Shown here one piece after another: positions 1 through 6,753 of a stretch of DNA of 7,934 nucleotides. The position numbers and the translations under genes were made by a program. The notes beneath the pieces are model-generated. The model was not told the origin of the DNA and ran no database searches. It worked only from the letters and a program-made list of their open reading frames with translations. Position 1 is the stretch's first letter; each line of letters begins with the position of its first letter. Origin of the DNA: Candidatus Eiseniibacteriota bacterium (GTDB taxonomy: Bacteria > Eisenbacteria > RBG-16-71-46); assembly GCA_005893365.1 (NCBI GenBank), contig VBPB01000323.1:1-7934 (forward strand), in the 5' to 3' direction.

Positions 1-349
1 AGATGACCCCGGAGAGCCAGACGGTGAGCACCAGGATGCGCCGCGGCGCGTGGGCTCAGCCCATCAGGCGCGTGTCGATCCAGGCGAAGAAGCCCGCCAG
101 CCTGAGGTGCGCGACCAGGATCATCATGCCGAAGAGGAGCGCCAGCGTGTGGAAGTCGATGGCCGCGGCCGCCTGATGCGGCGTCAGCACGTCCAAGCCG
201 ACCATGGCGGTGGCGCCGATCAGCGTCGCGCCGGTCCGGTCGATGCGCAGCGGCGGCAGCGAGCCGAACCCCAGCACGAGGTAGGTCAGCGCGAAGATGA
301 TGAGCGCCGCCTGCGCGTGCCCCGAGGCGGCAGGGAACAGGGGACTCAC
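1..349 (-). pseudogene. N-terminal part of an SLC13/ArsB-type anion permease, interrupted by an in-frame TGA
   Basis: From GTG 349 (GTGA overlap with hisIE, no clear Shine-Dalgarno) the frame encodes 97 residues ending at TGA 58-56. Three hydrophobic segments are visible: about 13-29 (AALIIFALTYLVLGFG), 43-55 (ATLIGATAMVGLDVL) and 67-92 (LALLFGMMILVAHLRLAGFF). LRIDRTGATLIGA and IDFHTLALLFGMMI are typical of citrate/arsenite/sodium-anion permeases. After the TGA the same frame continues AHAPRRILVLTVWLSGVI to the window edge, as homologues do, and the stop lines up with what is usually an arginine; CGA to TGA is one possible change. This is an interrupted or misread gene whose remainder lies outside the window. 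The substrate is unknown; the link to histidine is only positional. Confidence 0.7.
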
Positions 350-1005
350 CGGCGGCGCGCGGCCAGCACCCGCTTCATCTCCTCGAGCCCGACGCCCAGG
401 GCACGCAGCGCCACCAGCGTGTGATAGACGAGATCGGCCGCCTCCTCGGTGGCGCGCTCGCGGTCCTGATCGGCGCAGGCGGTGACCAACTCGGCCGCCT
501 CCTCGCCCAGCTTCTTGAGGCGCAGGTTGCGGTCGGTGAGCAGCCGTCGCGTGTAGCTGGGCGGCGGGCCGCCGGCATCCGGGGCGGACGCCTCCGCGGC
601 CCGCGCCGCGATCACGGCGTCGAGGGCGGCGAGCGTCTCGGGAACGAGCGCCGTGGCGCCGAAGCACGAGACGGCGCCGGTGTGGCAGGCCGGCCCCGCG
701 GGCACGACGCGCGCGAGCACGGCGTCGCCGTCGCAGTCCGCGGCGAGGGCCACCACGCGCTGGATGTTGCCGCTGGTCTCGCCCTTGTGCCACAGCCCGC
801 GCGTGCGCGAGCGGTAGTGCATCTCGCCCGAGGCGAGCGTCTGCTCGAGCGCCTCGCGATCGGCGTGCGCGACCATCAGCAGCGCGCCGGTGCGCGCGTC
901 CTGCGTCACCACCGTCACCAGACCGCCGCCCTTGGCGAAGTCCAGCCGGTCGAGGTCGAGGGTGGCGGCGGGCCCGCCGGCCGGCGCCCCGGTCGTATCG
1001 CTCAT
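346..1005 (-). CDS. hisIE: Bifunctional phosphoribosyl-AMP cyclohydrolase / phosphoribosyl-ATP pyrophosphatase (HisIE)
   Basis: Fused enzyme for steps two and three: the C-terminal HisE domain hydrolyses phosphoribosyl-ATP to phosphoribosyl-AMP and the N-terminal HisI domain opens the adenine ring. Of 219 residues, HisI spans about 20-116, with SRTRGLWHKGETSGN (66-80), the metal aspartates in ADCDGDA (89-95: D90, D92, D94), and zinc cysteines C91, C107 (ACHTG) and C114 (SCFG). A Pro/Ala-rich linker (about 137-149) leads to HisE (150-219), with RRLLTDRNLRLKKLGEEAAEL (153-173) and EEAADLVYH (187-195). A strong AAGGAG lies upstream of ATG 1005, which overlaps the hisN stop. The stop overlaps the GTG of the permease. 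The frame is intact. Confidence 0.96.
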   Translation of the reverse strand: MSDTTGAPAGGPAATLDLDRLDFAKGGGLVTVVTQDARTGALLMVAHADREALEQTLASGEMHYRSRTRGLWHKGETSGNIQRVVALAADCDGDAVLARVVPAGPACHTGAVSCFGATALVPETLAALDAVIAARAAEASAPDAGGPPPSYTRRLLTDRNLRLKKLGEEAAELVTACADQDRERATEEAADLVYHTLVALRALGVGLEEMKRVLAARRR

Positions 1006-1749
1006 GGGCGTGACTCCTTGGGTTCGTCGATGAGGAATCGCCGCGCCTCACCGGCCAGCGCGGCATTGGTGGCGATCGCACTGCCACCGGCGAAGCCGGG
1101 GCGGCCGTCCCAATCGGTGAACACGCCGCCCGCCTCCTCGATGATGGGCACGAGCGGTGCCGCGTCCCAGGGCGAGAGGACCGGGTCCACCATCACCTCG
1201 GCCCGGCCGGTGGCGACCAGCAGGTAGCCGTAGCAGTCGCCCCAGCTGCGGTTCATGGCGGCGGCCTGGGCGAGCCGCAGCCACCGTTCCCGGCGTGCCG
1301 CCCGGTCGGGGAACCGCTCGTCGGTGGCGAGCACGGTGGCCTGGGCGAGATGCGGCACGGCGGAGACCGAGCAGCGCGCCCCGTTCCACCAGCAGCCGCG
1401 CCCGGGGGCGGCGGCGAGGCGCTCGCCCAGCGCGGGGAAGACGGGAGCCCCAGAGCGGCACGCCGCGCACGAAGCTCCTGGTCCCGTCGATCGGGTCGAT
1501 GAGCCAGCGTCGCGGCGCCTCGGGCCGCACGGTCCCGTGCTCCTCGCCCAGGATGCCGTCCAAGGGGAAGTGCCGCTCGACGTACTCGCGCGCCACGGTC
1601 TCGGCGGCGCGGTCGGCCTCGGTGACCGGCGAGCCGTCGGCCTTGGCGTCCACCGGGATGCGGCGCCCGTAGAACTTGTGGGCCAACTCACCCGCGCGTC
1701 CCGCTACCTCCAGGGCGGCCTCCATCAGGCCGTCGGGGGTCTCGCTCAC
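1002..1749 (-). pseudogene. hisN: Histidinol-phosphate phosphatase, IMPase family (HisN), internal deletion and frameshift
   Basis: Inositol-monophosphatase-fold enzyme; its place in the operon, with a single-domain HisB, indicates it dephosphorylates histidinol phosphate. From GTG 1749 (GTGA overlap with hisF, GAGGAC upstream) the first 101 residues match, including TEADRAAE (43-50), GEEHG (68-72) and WLIDPIDGTRSFVRGVPLWG (82-101) with metal ligands E70, D85 and D88. At about 1440-1449 the frame changes: the family sequence continues one frame over from VFPALGERLA through NRSWGDCYGY and SPWDAAPLVPIIEEAGG to TGA 1004-1002. About 15 codons of the strand and turn that usually follow VPLWG are absent, so this is a deletion rather than a single-base slip. 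All metal-binding motifs survive, but the two halves are out of frame. HisN versus another IMPase rests on context. Confidence 0.85.
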
Positions 1750-2478
1750 GTCGTCCTCGGCGGCGGGCCGCCGGTCGCCGCCGGCCGCACCGGGATGCCG
1801 CGGCCGGCCAGCTCGCGCTTGAGCGCGTCCACGGTGGTGACGCCGTCATGCAGCACGCCGGCGAGCAGCGCCGCGTCGGCGCCCGAACGCAGCGCGGCGG
1901 CGATGTGGTCGGCGTCGCCCGCCCCGCCCGAGGCGATGACCGGCACCTCGACGGTCGAGGCCACGGCGACCGTCAGGTGCAGGTCGTAGCCCGAGCGCCC
2001 GCCGTCGCGGTCGATGCTGGTGAGCAGGATCTCGCCGGCGCCGCGTTCGGCGCACTCGCGCGCCCAGGCGATCGCGTCGCGCCCGGTCGGCGTGCGGCCG
2101 CCGTGCGTGTAGACGCGCCAAGCGCACGGCGGACTCGGTGAGCACCTCGGGGCGCTCGACCGCGGCGGTGTTGACGCATACCTTGTCGGCGCCCGAGCGC
2201 AGCGCCCGCCCCACGTCCTCGGCGCTGCGGATGCCGCCGCCCAGCGTGAGCGGGATGAAGAGCCGCTCGGCGGTGCGGCGCGCGACCTCGAGCAGGGTCT
2301 CGCGGCCCTCGACGGTGGCCGAGATGTCGAGGAACACCACCTCGTCGGCCCCCTCGGCCTCGTAGCGCTCGGCGAGCTCCACCGGGTCGCCCACGTCGCG
2401 CAGGCCGACGAACTGGGTGCCCTTGACGACCCGGCCCGCGGTCACGTCCAGGCAGGCGATGATCCGGCGGGTCAGCAT
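1746..2478 (-). pseudogene. hisF: IGP synthase cyclase subunit (HisF), internal deletion and frameshift
   Basis: Cyclase subunit of IGP synthase; with HisH-supplied ammonia it turns PRFAR into imidazole glycerol phosphate and AICAR. From ATG 2478 about 120 residues are clearly HisF: RIIACLDVTAGRVVKG with catalytic D11, DISATVEGR, GGGIRS and DKVCVNTAAVERPEVLTESAVRL. At about 2115-2124 the match stops and resumes one frame over with WRVYTHGGRTPTG, then ILLTSIDRDGGRSGYDL and VPVIASGGAGD, ending at TGA 1748-1746. Compared with known HisF, some 16-17 codons are missing at the join, including the VVAIDAKR strand that carries the second catalytic aspartate (D130 in Thermotoga). Read straight through, the first frame ends at 1846 as a 210-residue product, wrong after about residue 120. 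As written it cannot be active. An assembly or consensus error is a real alternative to true decay. The stop overlaps the hisN GTG. Confidence 0.88.
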
Positions 2479-2522
2479 GGCGAGCCCGCGAGCGGCGCGG
2501 TCATGGTCGTGCCCGCGCTCAT
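2472..2522 (-). other. 16-codon mini-ORF bridging hisB and hisF
   Basis: ATG at 2522 overlaps the hisB stop as ATGA, and the frame ends in TGA at 2474-2472, inside the first codons of hisF (ATGCTGA). It encodes MSAGTTMTAPLAGSPC. hisB/hisF is the only gene pair in the operon not joined by a 4-nt overlap, and hisF lacks a clear Shine-Dalgarno sequence, so the mini-ORF could carry ribosomes across for coupled reinitiation. It could equally be chance in GC-rich DNA. No function of the peptide is proposed. Confidence 0.3.
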
Positions 2523-3061
2523 GAGCCCTGCACGTCCAGCGACACCGCGCCCTTGGTGCTGGAGGGCGCCCCCGACTCCGCCAGCGCCTGCCGCAGCGCC
2601 AGCCCCAGCGCCTTGAACCCGGCCTCGACGATGTGATGGCGGTCGGTGCCGCGCAGCACGCGCAGGTGGAGCGCCGCCTTGGCCTCGCAGGCGAACGAGC
2701 GCATCCAGTGATCGTAGAGCGAGCTGGGCAGCCGCCCGCGGTAGTAGGGCCGGCCGCCCAGGTCCACCACCGCCTGCACCAGCGCATCGTCCATCGCCAG
2801 GGTGCGCTCGCCGTAGCGCGCGGCGGTGTCGGTGCGCAGCTGAAGCACCGCGGTGCCCAGGGCGATGCCCACGTCCTCGATGGTGTGGTGCTTCAGGTCG
2901 CCGCGGGCGGTGACGGTGAGGTCCAGCCCCGAGGTGCGGGCGAGGGTGCCGATCATGTGGTCGAGGAAGCGCACGCCGGTGTCCACGGTGGCCGCCCCGG
3001 TGCCCAGGGCCGCCTCGATACGCACGCGGGTCTCACGGGTCTCACGCACGACGGTGGTCAT
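2519..3061 (-). CDS. hisB: Imidazoleglycerol-phosphate dehydratase (HisB)
   Basis: Manganese-dependent dehydratase converting imidazole glycerol phosphate to imidazole acetol phosphate. The 180-residue protein is the single-domain form with no phosphatase domain, which agrees with a separate hisN in the operon. The metal-binding signatures are FLDHMIG (32-38), HHTIEDVGI (58-66), DHWM (117-120) and RHHIVEAGFKAL (141-152), and the end carries STKGA (168-172). It is somewhat shorter than the usual 190-200 residues, the difference lying around 104-128 (YYRGRLPSSLYDHWMRSF), but the frame is unbroken. A short tandem RET-RET occurs at residues 6-11. AAGGAG precedes ATG 3061, which overlaps the hisA stop. 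Confidence 0.95.
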   Translation of the reverse strand: MTTVVRETRETRVRIEAALGTGAATVDTGVRFLDHMIGTLARTSGLDLTVTARGDLKHHTIEDVGIALGTAVLQLRTDTAARYGERTLAMDDALVQAVVDLGGRPYYRGRLPSSLYDHWMRSFACEAKAALHLRVLRGTDRHHIVEAGFKALGLALRQALAESGAPSSTKGAVSLDVQGS

Positions 3062-3780
3062 GTGACGAACTCCTTCACGGTGGCGCGCGGGTCGAGCGCC
3101 CCGGTGTAAAGGGCCATGCCGATGACGGCGCCGGCGATCCCGCAGCCGGCGAGCGAGCGAAGATCCTTGATCGTGGTGATGCCCCCCGACGCGATGACCG
3201 GGGTGCGGGTCGCCGCCGCGACCTCGCGCATGAGCGGCAGGTCGGTGCCTTGGAGGCGGCCCTCCTTGTGGACGGCGGTGACGAGGATCCCCGCCAGCGG
3301 CAGGGCGCCGATGCGGCGCACCGTCTCGACGACGTCGTGGGCCAGGGTGTTCTGCCAGCCGCGGGCGACCACGCGGCGCTCGCGGGTATCCGCCGCGGCG
3401 ACGATGCTCTCCGGGTGGCGTTGTGCGAGCCGGACGAGCCAGTCGGGGTCCTCCGCCGCCCGCGTGCCCACGACCACGCGCGCAGCCCCGGCCTCGAACA
3501 GCCGTGCCACCGTCGCGTCGTCTCGCACGCCGCCGCCCGCCTGCACCTCGAGGCCGAGGCGCGTCGCCTCGACGATGACGGCCATGATCACCGCGGCGTT
3601 CGAGCCGCGGTCCGTGGCGGCATCGAGGTCCACCACGTGGAGGTTACGGAATCCTTCCCGAGCCCAGCGCCGCGCGGCCTCGATGGGATCCGGCAGTCGC
3701 ACCTGTTCGTGGGCATACGAGCCGCCAACGAGCTGGACACACGCGCCCTCGCGCACGTCCACCGCCGGGATGACGATCAT
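3058..3780 (-). CDS. hisA: ProFAR isomerase (HisA)
   Basis: Beta/alpha-barrel enzyme that isomerises ProFAR to PRFAR, the substrate of HisH/HisF. The 240-residue length is normal. It opens MIVIPAVDVREGACVQLVGG, with D8 the first catalytic aspartate; the second is D131 in AAADTRERRV. Phosphate-binding loops appear at GGGV (82-85) and ASGG (197-200), and VVVGTRAAEDPDWL (102-115) is typical. HVVDLDAATDRGSN (48-61) and HKEGRLQGTD (171-180), where many HisA have DRDGTLSG, recall Gemmatimonadota proteins; that link is from memory. GAGGAGG lies upstream of ATG 3780, which overlaps the hisH stop. The stop overlaps the hisB ATG. The aspartate pair separates it from TrpF. Confidence 0.95.
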   Translation of the reverse strand: MIVIPAVDVREGACVQLVGGSYAHEQVRLPDPIEAARRWAREGFRNLHVVDLDAATDRGSNAAVIMAVIVEATRLGLEVQAGGGVRDDATVARLFEAGAARVVVGTRAAEDPDWLVRLAQRHPESIVAAADTRERRVVARGWQNTLAHDVVETVRRIGALPLAGILVTAVHKEGRLQGTDLPLMREVAAATRTPVIASGGITTIKDLRSLAGCGIAGAVIGMALYTGALDPRATVKEFVT

Positions 3781-4433
3781 CGCGGGTCCTCCTCGTGATG
3801 GGGCGGCGCGGCCCCGATGCGGCCCGCGCCCGTGGCCTGCGCCACGAAGGCGTTCAGGAATCGCACGCCCGCGCGCGAGCTCTTCTCCGGGTGGAACTGG
3901 AGTCCCACCGTCCGCCCGCGGCGCACGGCGGCGGCGAAGCGATCGGTCTCGTGCCTCGACCAAGCGATGACCGTCGCCGGATCGGTCGGCCGGCAGACGA
4001 AACCGTTGGCGAAGTAGGCCAGCGCGAGCGGCGCGGCGGCGAACAGCGGATCGGCCGGCGCCTCCCGCGGAGCTTCGATGCTGTTCCAGCCGATCTGCGG
4101 CACGCGCCGCGCGCGCAGCCGCTCGACCCGCCCGGCGATCAAGCCCAGGCCCTGGCCCTCGCCCTCGTCGCTGGCATCGAAGAGGAGCTGCATCCCGAGG
4201 CAGATGCCGACGCAGGGGAGCCCCGCCTCCAGTGCTAAGCGCATCGCCGCGCGGCCGGGGGCGAGGCGCTGGGCCGCGGCACCGAAGGCGCCGACGCCGG
4301 GCAGCACCAGCGCGTCGGTGTCGAGCGAGCGGACCGGGTCGGCCTCGATGCGCACCTCGATGCCCGGCGCGGCCAGCGCCTTGGCCAGCGAGTGCAGGTT
4401 GCCGGCGCCGTAGTCGAACACGGTCACCCTCAT
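3777..4433 (-). CDS. hisH: Imidazole glycerol phosphate synthase, glutaminase subunit (HisH)
   Basis: Class I glutamine amidotransferase subunit that hydrolyses glutamine and passes ammonia to HisF for imidazole ring formation. The 218-residue protein has the family start VTVFDYGAGNLHS (3-15), the oxyanion loop LPGVGAFG (44-51), the nucleophile C78 in GICLGMQLL, and H181 and E183 in LQFHPEKS completing the triad. The segment that commonly reads FVHSY is YFANGF here (140-145), and PHMGWN reads PQIGWN (112-117). The last 20 or so residues are a His/Glu/Pro-rich tail. A strong GAGGAGG lies upstream of ATG 4433, which overlaps the hisC stop (ATGA). The stop overlaps the hisA ATG. Its partner HisF, three genes downstream, is damaged in this sequence. 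Confidence 0.95.
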   Translation of the reverse strand: MRVTVFDYGAGNLHSLAKALAAPGIEVRIEADPVRSLDTDALVLPGVGAFGAAAQRLAPGRAAMRLALEAGLPCVGICLGMQLLFDASDEGEGQGLGLIAGRVERLRARRVPQIGWNSIEAPREAPADPLFAAAPLALAYFANGFVCRPTDPATVIAWSRHETDRFAAAVRRGRTVGLQFHPEKSSRAGVRFLNAFVAQATGAGRIGAAPPHHEEDPR

Positions 4434-5455
4434 GCGAGCGCCTCCTCGAGGGCCGCGACCGCCCGCGTCCCGCACGGCTCGGGCCCCACGGTGATGCGCA
4501 CGGCGTCGCCGATGCCGGAGAGGCCCGCGAAGGCGCGCACCGCCACCCCGGCCTCAAGCATGCGGCGCGCGCAGGCCTCCGCGTCGGCCACCGGGACCAG
4601 CACGAAGTTGGCGGCGCTGGGCAGCGGCCTAAGACCGGCGACGGTGAGGGCGGCGATCAGCCGGGCGCGGTCGCCGACGGCGAGGCGCGCCCGCTCGCGG
4701 ACCCACTCCAGATCCTCGGTCAGCACCCCGGTCGCCGCGCGCTCGGCGGCGGCCCCCACCTTGTAGGGCCCGCGCGCCGTCTCGACCCTCGCGATCAGCG
4801 CGGGGGCGCCGACGCCGTACCCCACGCGCATGCCGGCCAAGCCGAACGCCTTGCTGAGCGTGCGGACCACGAGCAGATTCTCCCGGCGCGTCGCCTCGCC
4901 GAGGACGTTGGCCGCGGCGAAGTCCGCATAGGCCTCGTCCATCAGCACCACGCCCGAGGCACCCCCCAGCACGCGCGCGATGGCCTCACCCGAGGCGGCG
5001 GTGCCGGTCGGGTTGTTGGGCGAGCACAGATAGATGACGGGCGCCCCGGTGGCCAGCAGCGCCTCGGCGTCGAGGTCGTGGCCGGCGGTGAACGGCACCG
5101 GCGCCTGGACCAGCCGGTTGCGCTCGGCGAGCACCGGGATCATCGAGAACGTCGGGTCGCAGAAGGCGATGCGTTCGCCGGGGGCCGCGAACGTGCGGAT
5201 GGCCGAGTCGAGCACGTCGTCCGACCCGCAGCCGGTGGTCACTTGGTCCGGCGTGGCGCCGAGCGAGCGCGCCAGGGCCGCACGCAGGGCGTCGGAATAG
5301 GCCGACGGGTAGCGCGTCGCGTCGTCGGGGGCCGCCTCGCGCAGGATGCGCAGCGCCGCGGGCGGGGCGCCGTAGAGGTTGGTGTTGTCGGAGAGGTCGA
5401 GCACGGCCGGGGCGGTCGTGGCCGCGGCCGCCGCGATGGGCGGGCGCGGGGTCAT
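4430..5455 (-). CDS. hisC: Histidinol-phosphate aminotransferase (HisC)
   Basis: PLP-dependent class I/II aminotransferase that moves an amino group from glutamate to imidazole acetol phosphate, giving histidinol phosphate. From ATG 5455 the protein has 341 residues. Visible family marks are SDNTNLYG (22-29), SPNNPTG (145-151), DEAYADF (173-179) and TLSKAFGLAGMRVGY (199-213). K202 is the expected Schiff-base lysine, N148, D173 and Y176 the cofactor contacts, and R210 the phosphate contact. The usual SNENPYG near the N-terminus reads SDNTNLYG here. I chose 5455 because its ATGA overlaps the hisD stop; an in-frame ATG at 5467 would add four residues. The stop overlaps the hisH ATG. Among class I aminotransferases the operon context makes HisC the secure choice. 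Confidence 0.95.
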   Translation of the reverse strand: MTPRPPIAAAAATTAPAVLDLSDNTNLYGAPPAALRILREAAPDDATRYPSAYSDALRAALARSLGATPDQVTTGCGSDDVLDSAIRTFAAPGERIAFCDPTFSMIPVLAERNRLVQAPVPFTAGHDLDAEALLATGAPVIYLCSPNNPTGTAASGEAIARVLGGASGVVLMDEAYADFAAANVLGEATRRENLLVVRTLSKAFGLAGMRVGYGVGAPALIARVETARGPYKVGAAAERAATGVLTEDLEWVRERARLAVGDRARLIAALTVAGLRPLPSAANFVLVPVADAEACARRMLEAGVAVRAFAGLSGIGDAVRITVGPEPCGTRAVAALEEALA

Positions 5456-6753
5456 GCCGCGCCCCATGCGCGCGCCGCCGCGGCGTGCCCCGGCAGCCCC
5501 TCGGCGTCGGCGAAGGCGCCCACCGGCCCGGCCAGTGCGGCCGCGGCCTCGCCGCTCACGCGCTGCCAAGTGGTCCAGCGCACGAAGTCGAGCGTCGAGA
5601 GCCCGGAGTAGGAGCGGGCGAGCCCGCCGGTCGGCAGCACGTGGTTGGCGCCGCTCATGTAGTCGCCGAAGGCGACCGAGCTCGAAGCGCCCAGGAACAC
5701 GGTGCCCGCGTTGCGCACGCGCGCAAGCGCCGCTTCGGGCTCGGCGACCGCCAGCATCAGGTGCTCGGGCGCGTACGCGGCGGCGAAGTCCAACGCCGCG
5801 GCGAGCGACTCGGCCCAGAGCAGGGCCCCGCGCGCGCCCAGCGCCTGCGCCACGACTTGGCGGCGCGGCGTGGTGGCGAGCAGCGACGTCACCGCCGCGC
5901 CGATGCGCGCGGCCGCGGGCTCGCCGACCGCCACCGCCACGGCGCACGCCATCGGGTCGTGCTCGGCCTGGGCGATCAGCTCGCGGGCGGCGCCGGCGGG
6001 ATCGGCGGCCGCGTCGGCCACCACCAGCAGCTCGCTCGGGCCCGCCGGGCAGTCGATCGAGACCGAGCCCGCCACCTGGAGCTTGGCCTCCGCCACCCAG
6101 GCGTTGCCGGGGCCGACGATGCGATCCACGCGCGGGATGCTGAGCGTGCCGTACGCCATCGCCGCGATGGCCCCGGCGCCCCCCACCGCGAAGACGCGAT
6201 CGGCGCCGGCGAGCTCGGCGGCGGCGAGCACCGCGGGCGACGGGAGGCCGTCGCGCCCGGGCGGTGAGCAGACGAGGATCTCGGCGACCCCGGCGACCCG
6301 CGCGGGTACCACCGCCATGAGCACGCTGCTGGGATACGTGGCGCGGCCGCCGGGCGCGTAGACGCCGACGCGGGCGAGCGGGTCCGGGCGCCGGCCCACG
6401 CGGATGCCGGGCTCGGGCGACACCTCCTCGGCGGCCGGCAGGAAGGCGCGGTGGACCTGGGCGAGGTTGGCGGCCGTCCGCTCCATCGCCGCCCGCAGCG
6501 ACCGGTCGAGTGCGGCCAGCGCCTGGCGCCGCCGCTCGCGCGGCACCTCGAGCGAGGCGAGCGTCACGCCATCCAGCTCGCGCGCCAGGTCCAGCAGGGC
6601 GGTGTCACCTTCGCGGGCGACCCGCTGGAGGATGCTGCGCGTCGCCTCGCGCACCGCCTGGTCGCGCGAGGTGGTGCGCTCGCAGAGCGCCTCGCGGTCG
6701 GCGGGGGTGAGGGCGGCGAGCGGGCCGGTCCAGCGGCAGGCAGAAGCGCTCAC
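5452..6753 (-). CDS. hisD: Histidinol dehydrogenase (HisD)
   Basis: Zinc- and NAD-dependent enzyme that oxidises histidinol through histidinal to histidine, the last two steps of the pathway. The 433-residue product is full length for the family. By position, the zinc ligands are Q262 and H265 in AQAEHDP, D364 in FGDYMSG and H423 in GLPGHAA. The acid-base pair E330/H331 lies in YAPEHL. The nucleotide-binding part carries VGVYAPGGRATYPSSVLM (129-146) and RIVGPGN (211-217). The start is GTG at 6753, overlapping the hisG stop by four bases, with GAGAGG about 9 nt upstream inside hisG; translation is probably coupled. The end overlaps the hisC ATG (ATGA). No lesion seen. Confidence 0.97.
   Translation of the reverse strand: MSASACRWTGPLAALTPADREALCERTTSRDQAVREATRSILQRVAREGDTALLDLARELDGVTLASLEVPRERRRQALAALDRSLRAAMERTAANLAQVHRAFLPAAEEVSPEPGIRVGRRPDPLARVGVYAPGGRATYPSSVLMAVVPARVAGVAEILVCSPPGRDGLPSPAVLAAAELAGADRVFAVGGAGAIAAMAYGTLSIPRVDRIVGPGNAWVAEAKLQVAGSVSIDCPAGPSELLVVADAAADPAGAARELIAQAEHDPMACAVAVAVGEPAAARIGAAVTSLLATTPRRQVVAQALGARGALLWAESLAAALDFAAAYAPEHLMLAVAEPEAALARVRNAGTVFLGASSSVAFGDYMSGANHVLPTGGLARSYSGLSTLDFVRWTTWQRVSGEAAAALAGPVGAFADAEGLPGHAAAARAWGAA

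Noticed and set aside
56..58. TGA read as selenocysteine or as a reassigned sense codon in the permease
   Set aside because: TGA ends nearly every gene in this operon, the aligned position is normally arginine rather than cysteine or tryptophan, and I see no supporting stem-loop in the few bases left.
421..1227. Long plus-strand open frames across the window (for example 421-1227, 4232-5611 and 6852-7862)
   Set aside because: They lie antisense to well-recognised his genes and are rich in Arg, Ala, Gly and Pro without family motifs, which is what GC-rich DNA gives in shadow frames.
2110..2126. Programmed ribosomal frameshift in hisF
   Set aside because: A frameshift alone would keep all conserved residues. 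Here a conserved strand with the catalytic aspartate is missing and no intervening bases encode it in any frame.
5453..5467. hisC start at ATG 5467 instead of 5455
   Set aside because: The 5455 ATG makes the ATGA overlap used at the other junctions. The upstream ATG would add only four residues and has no better ribosome-binding site.
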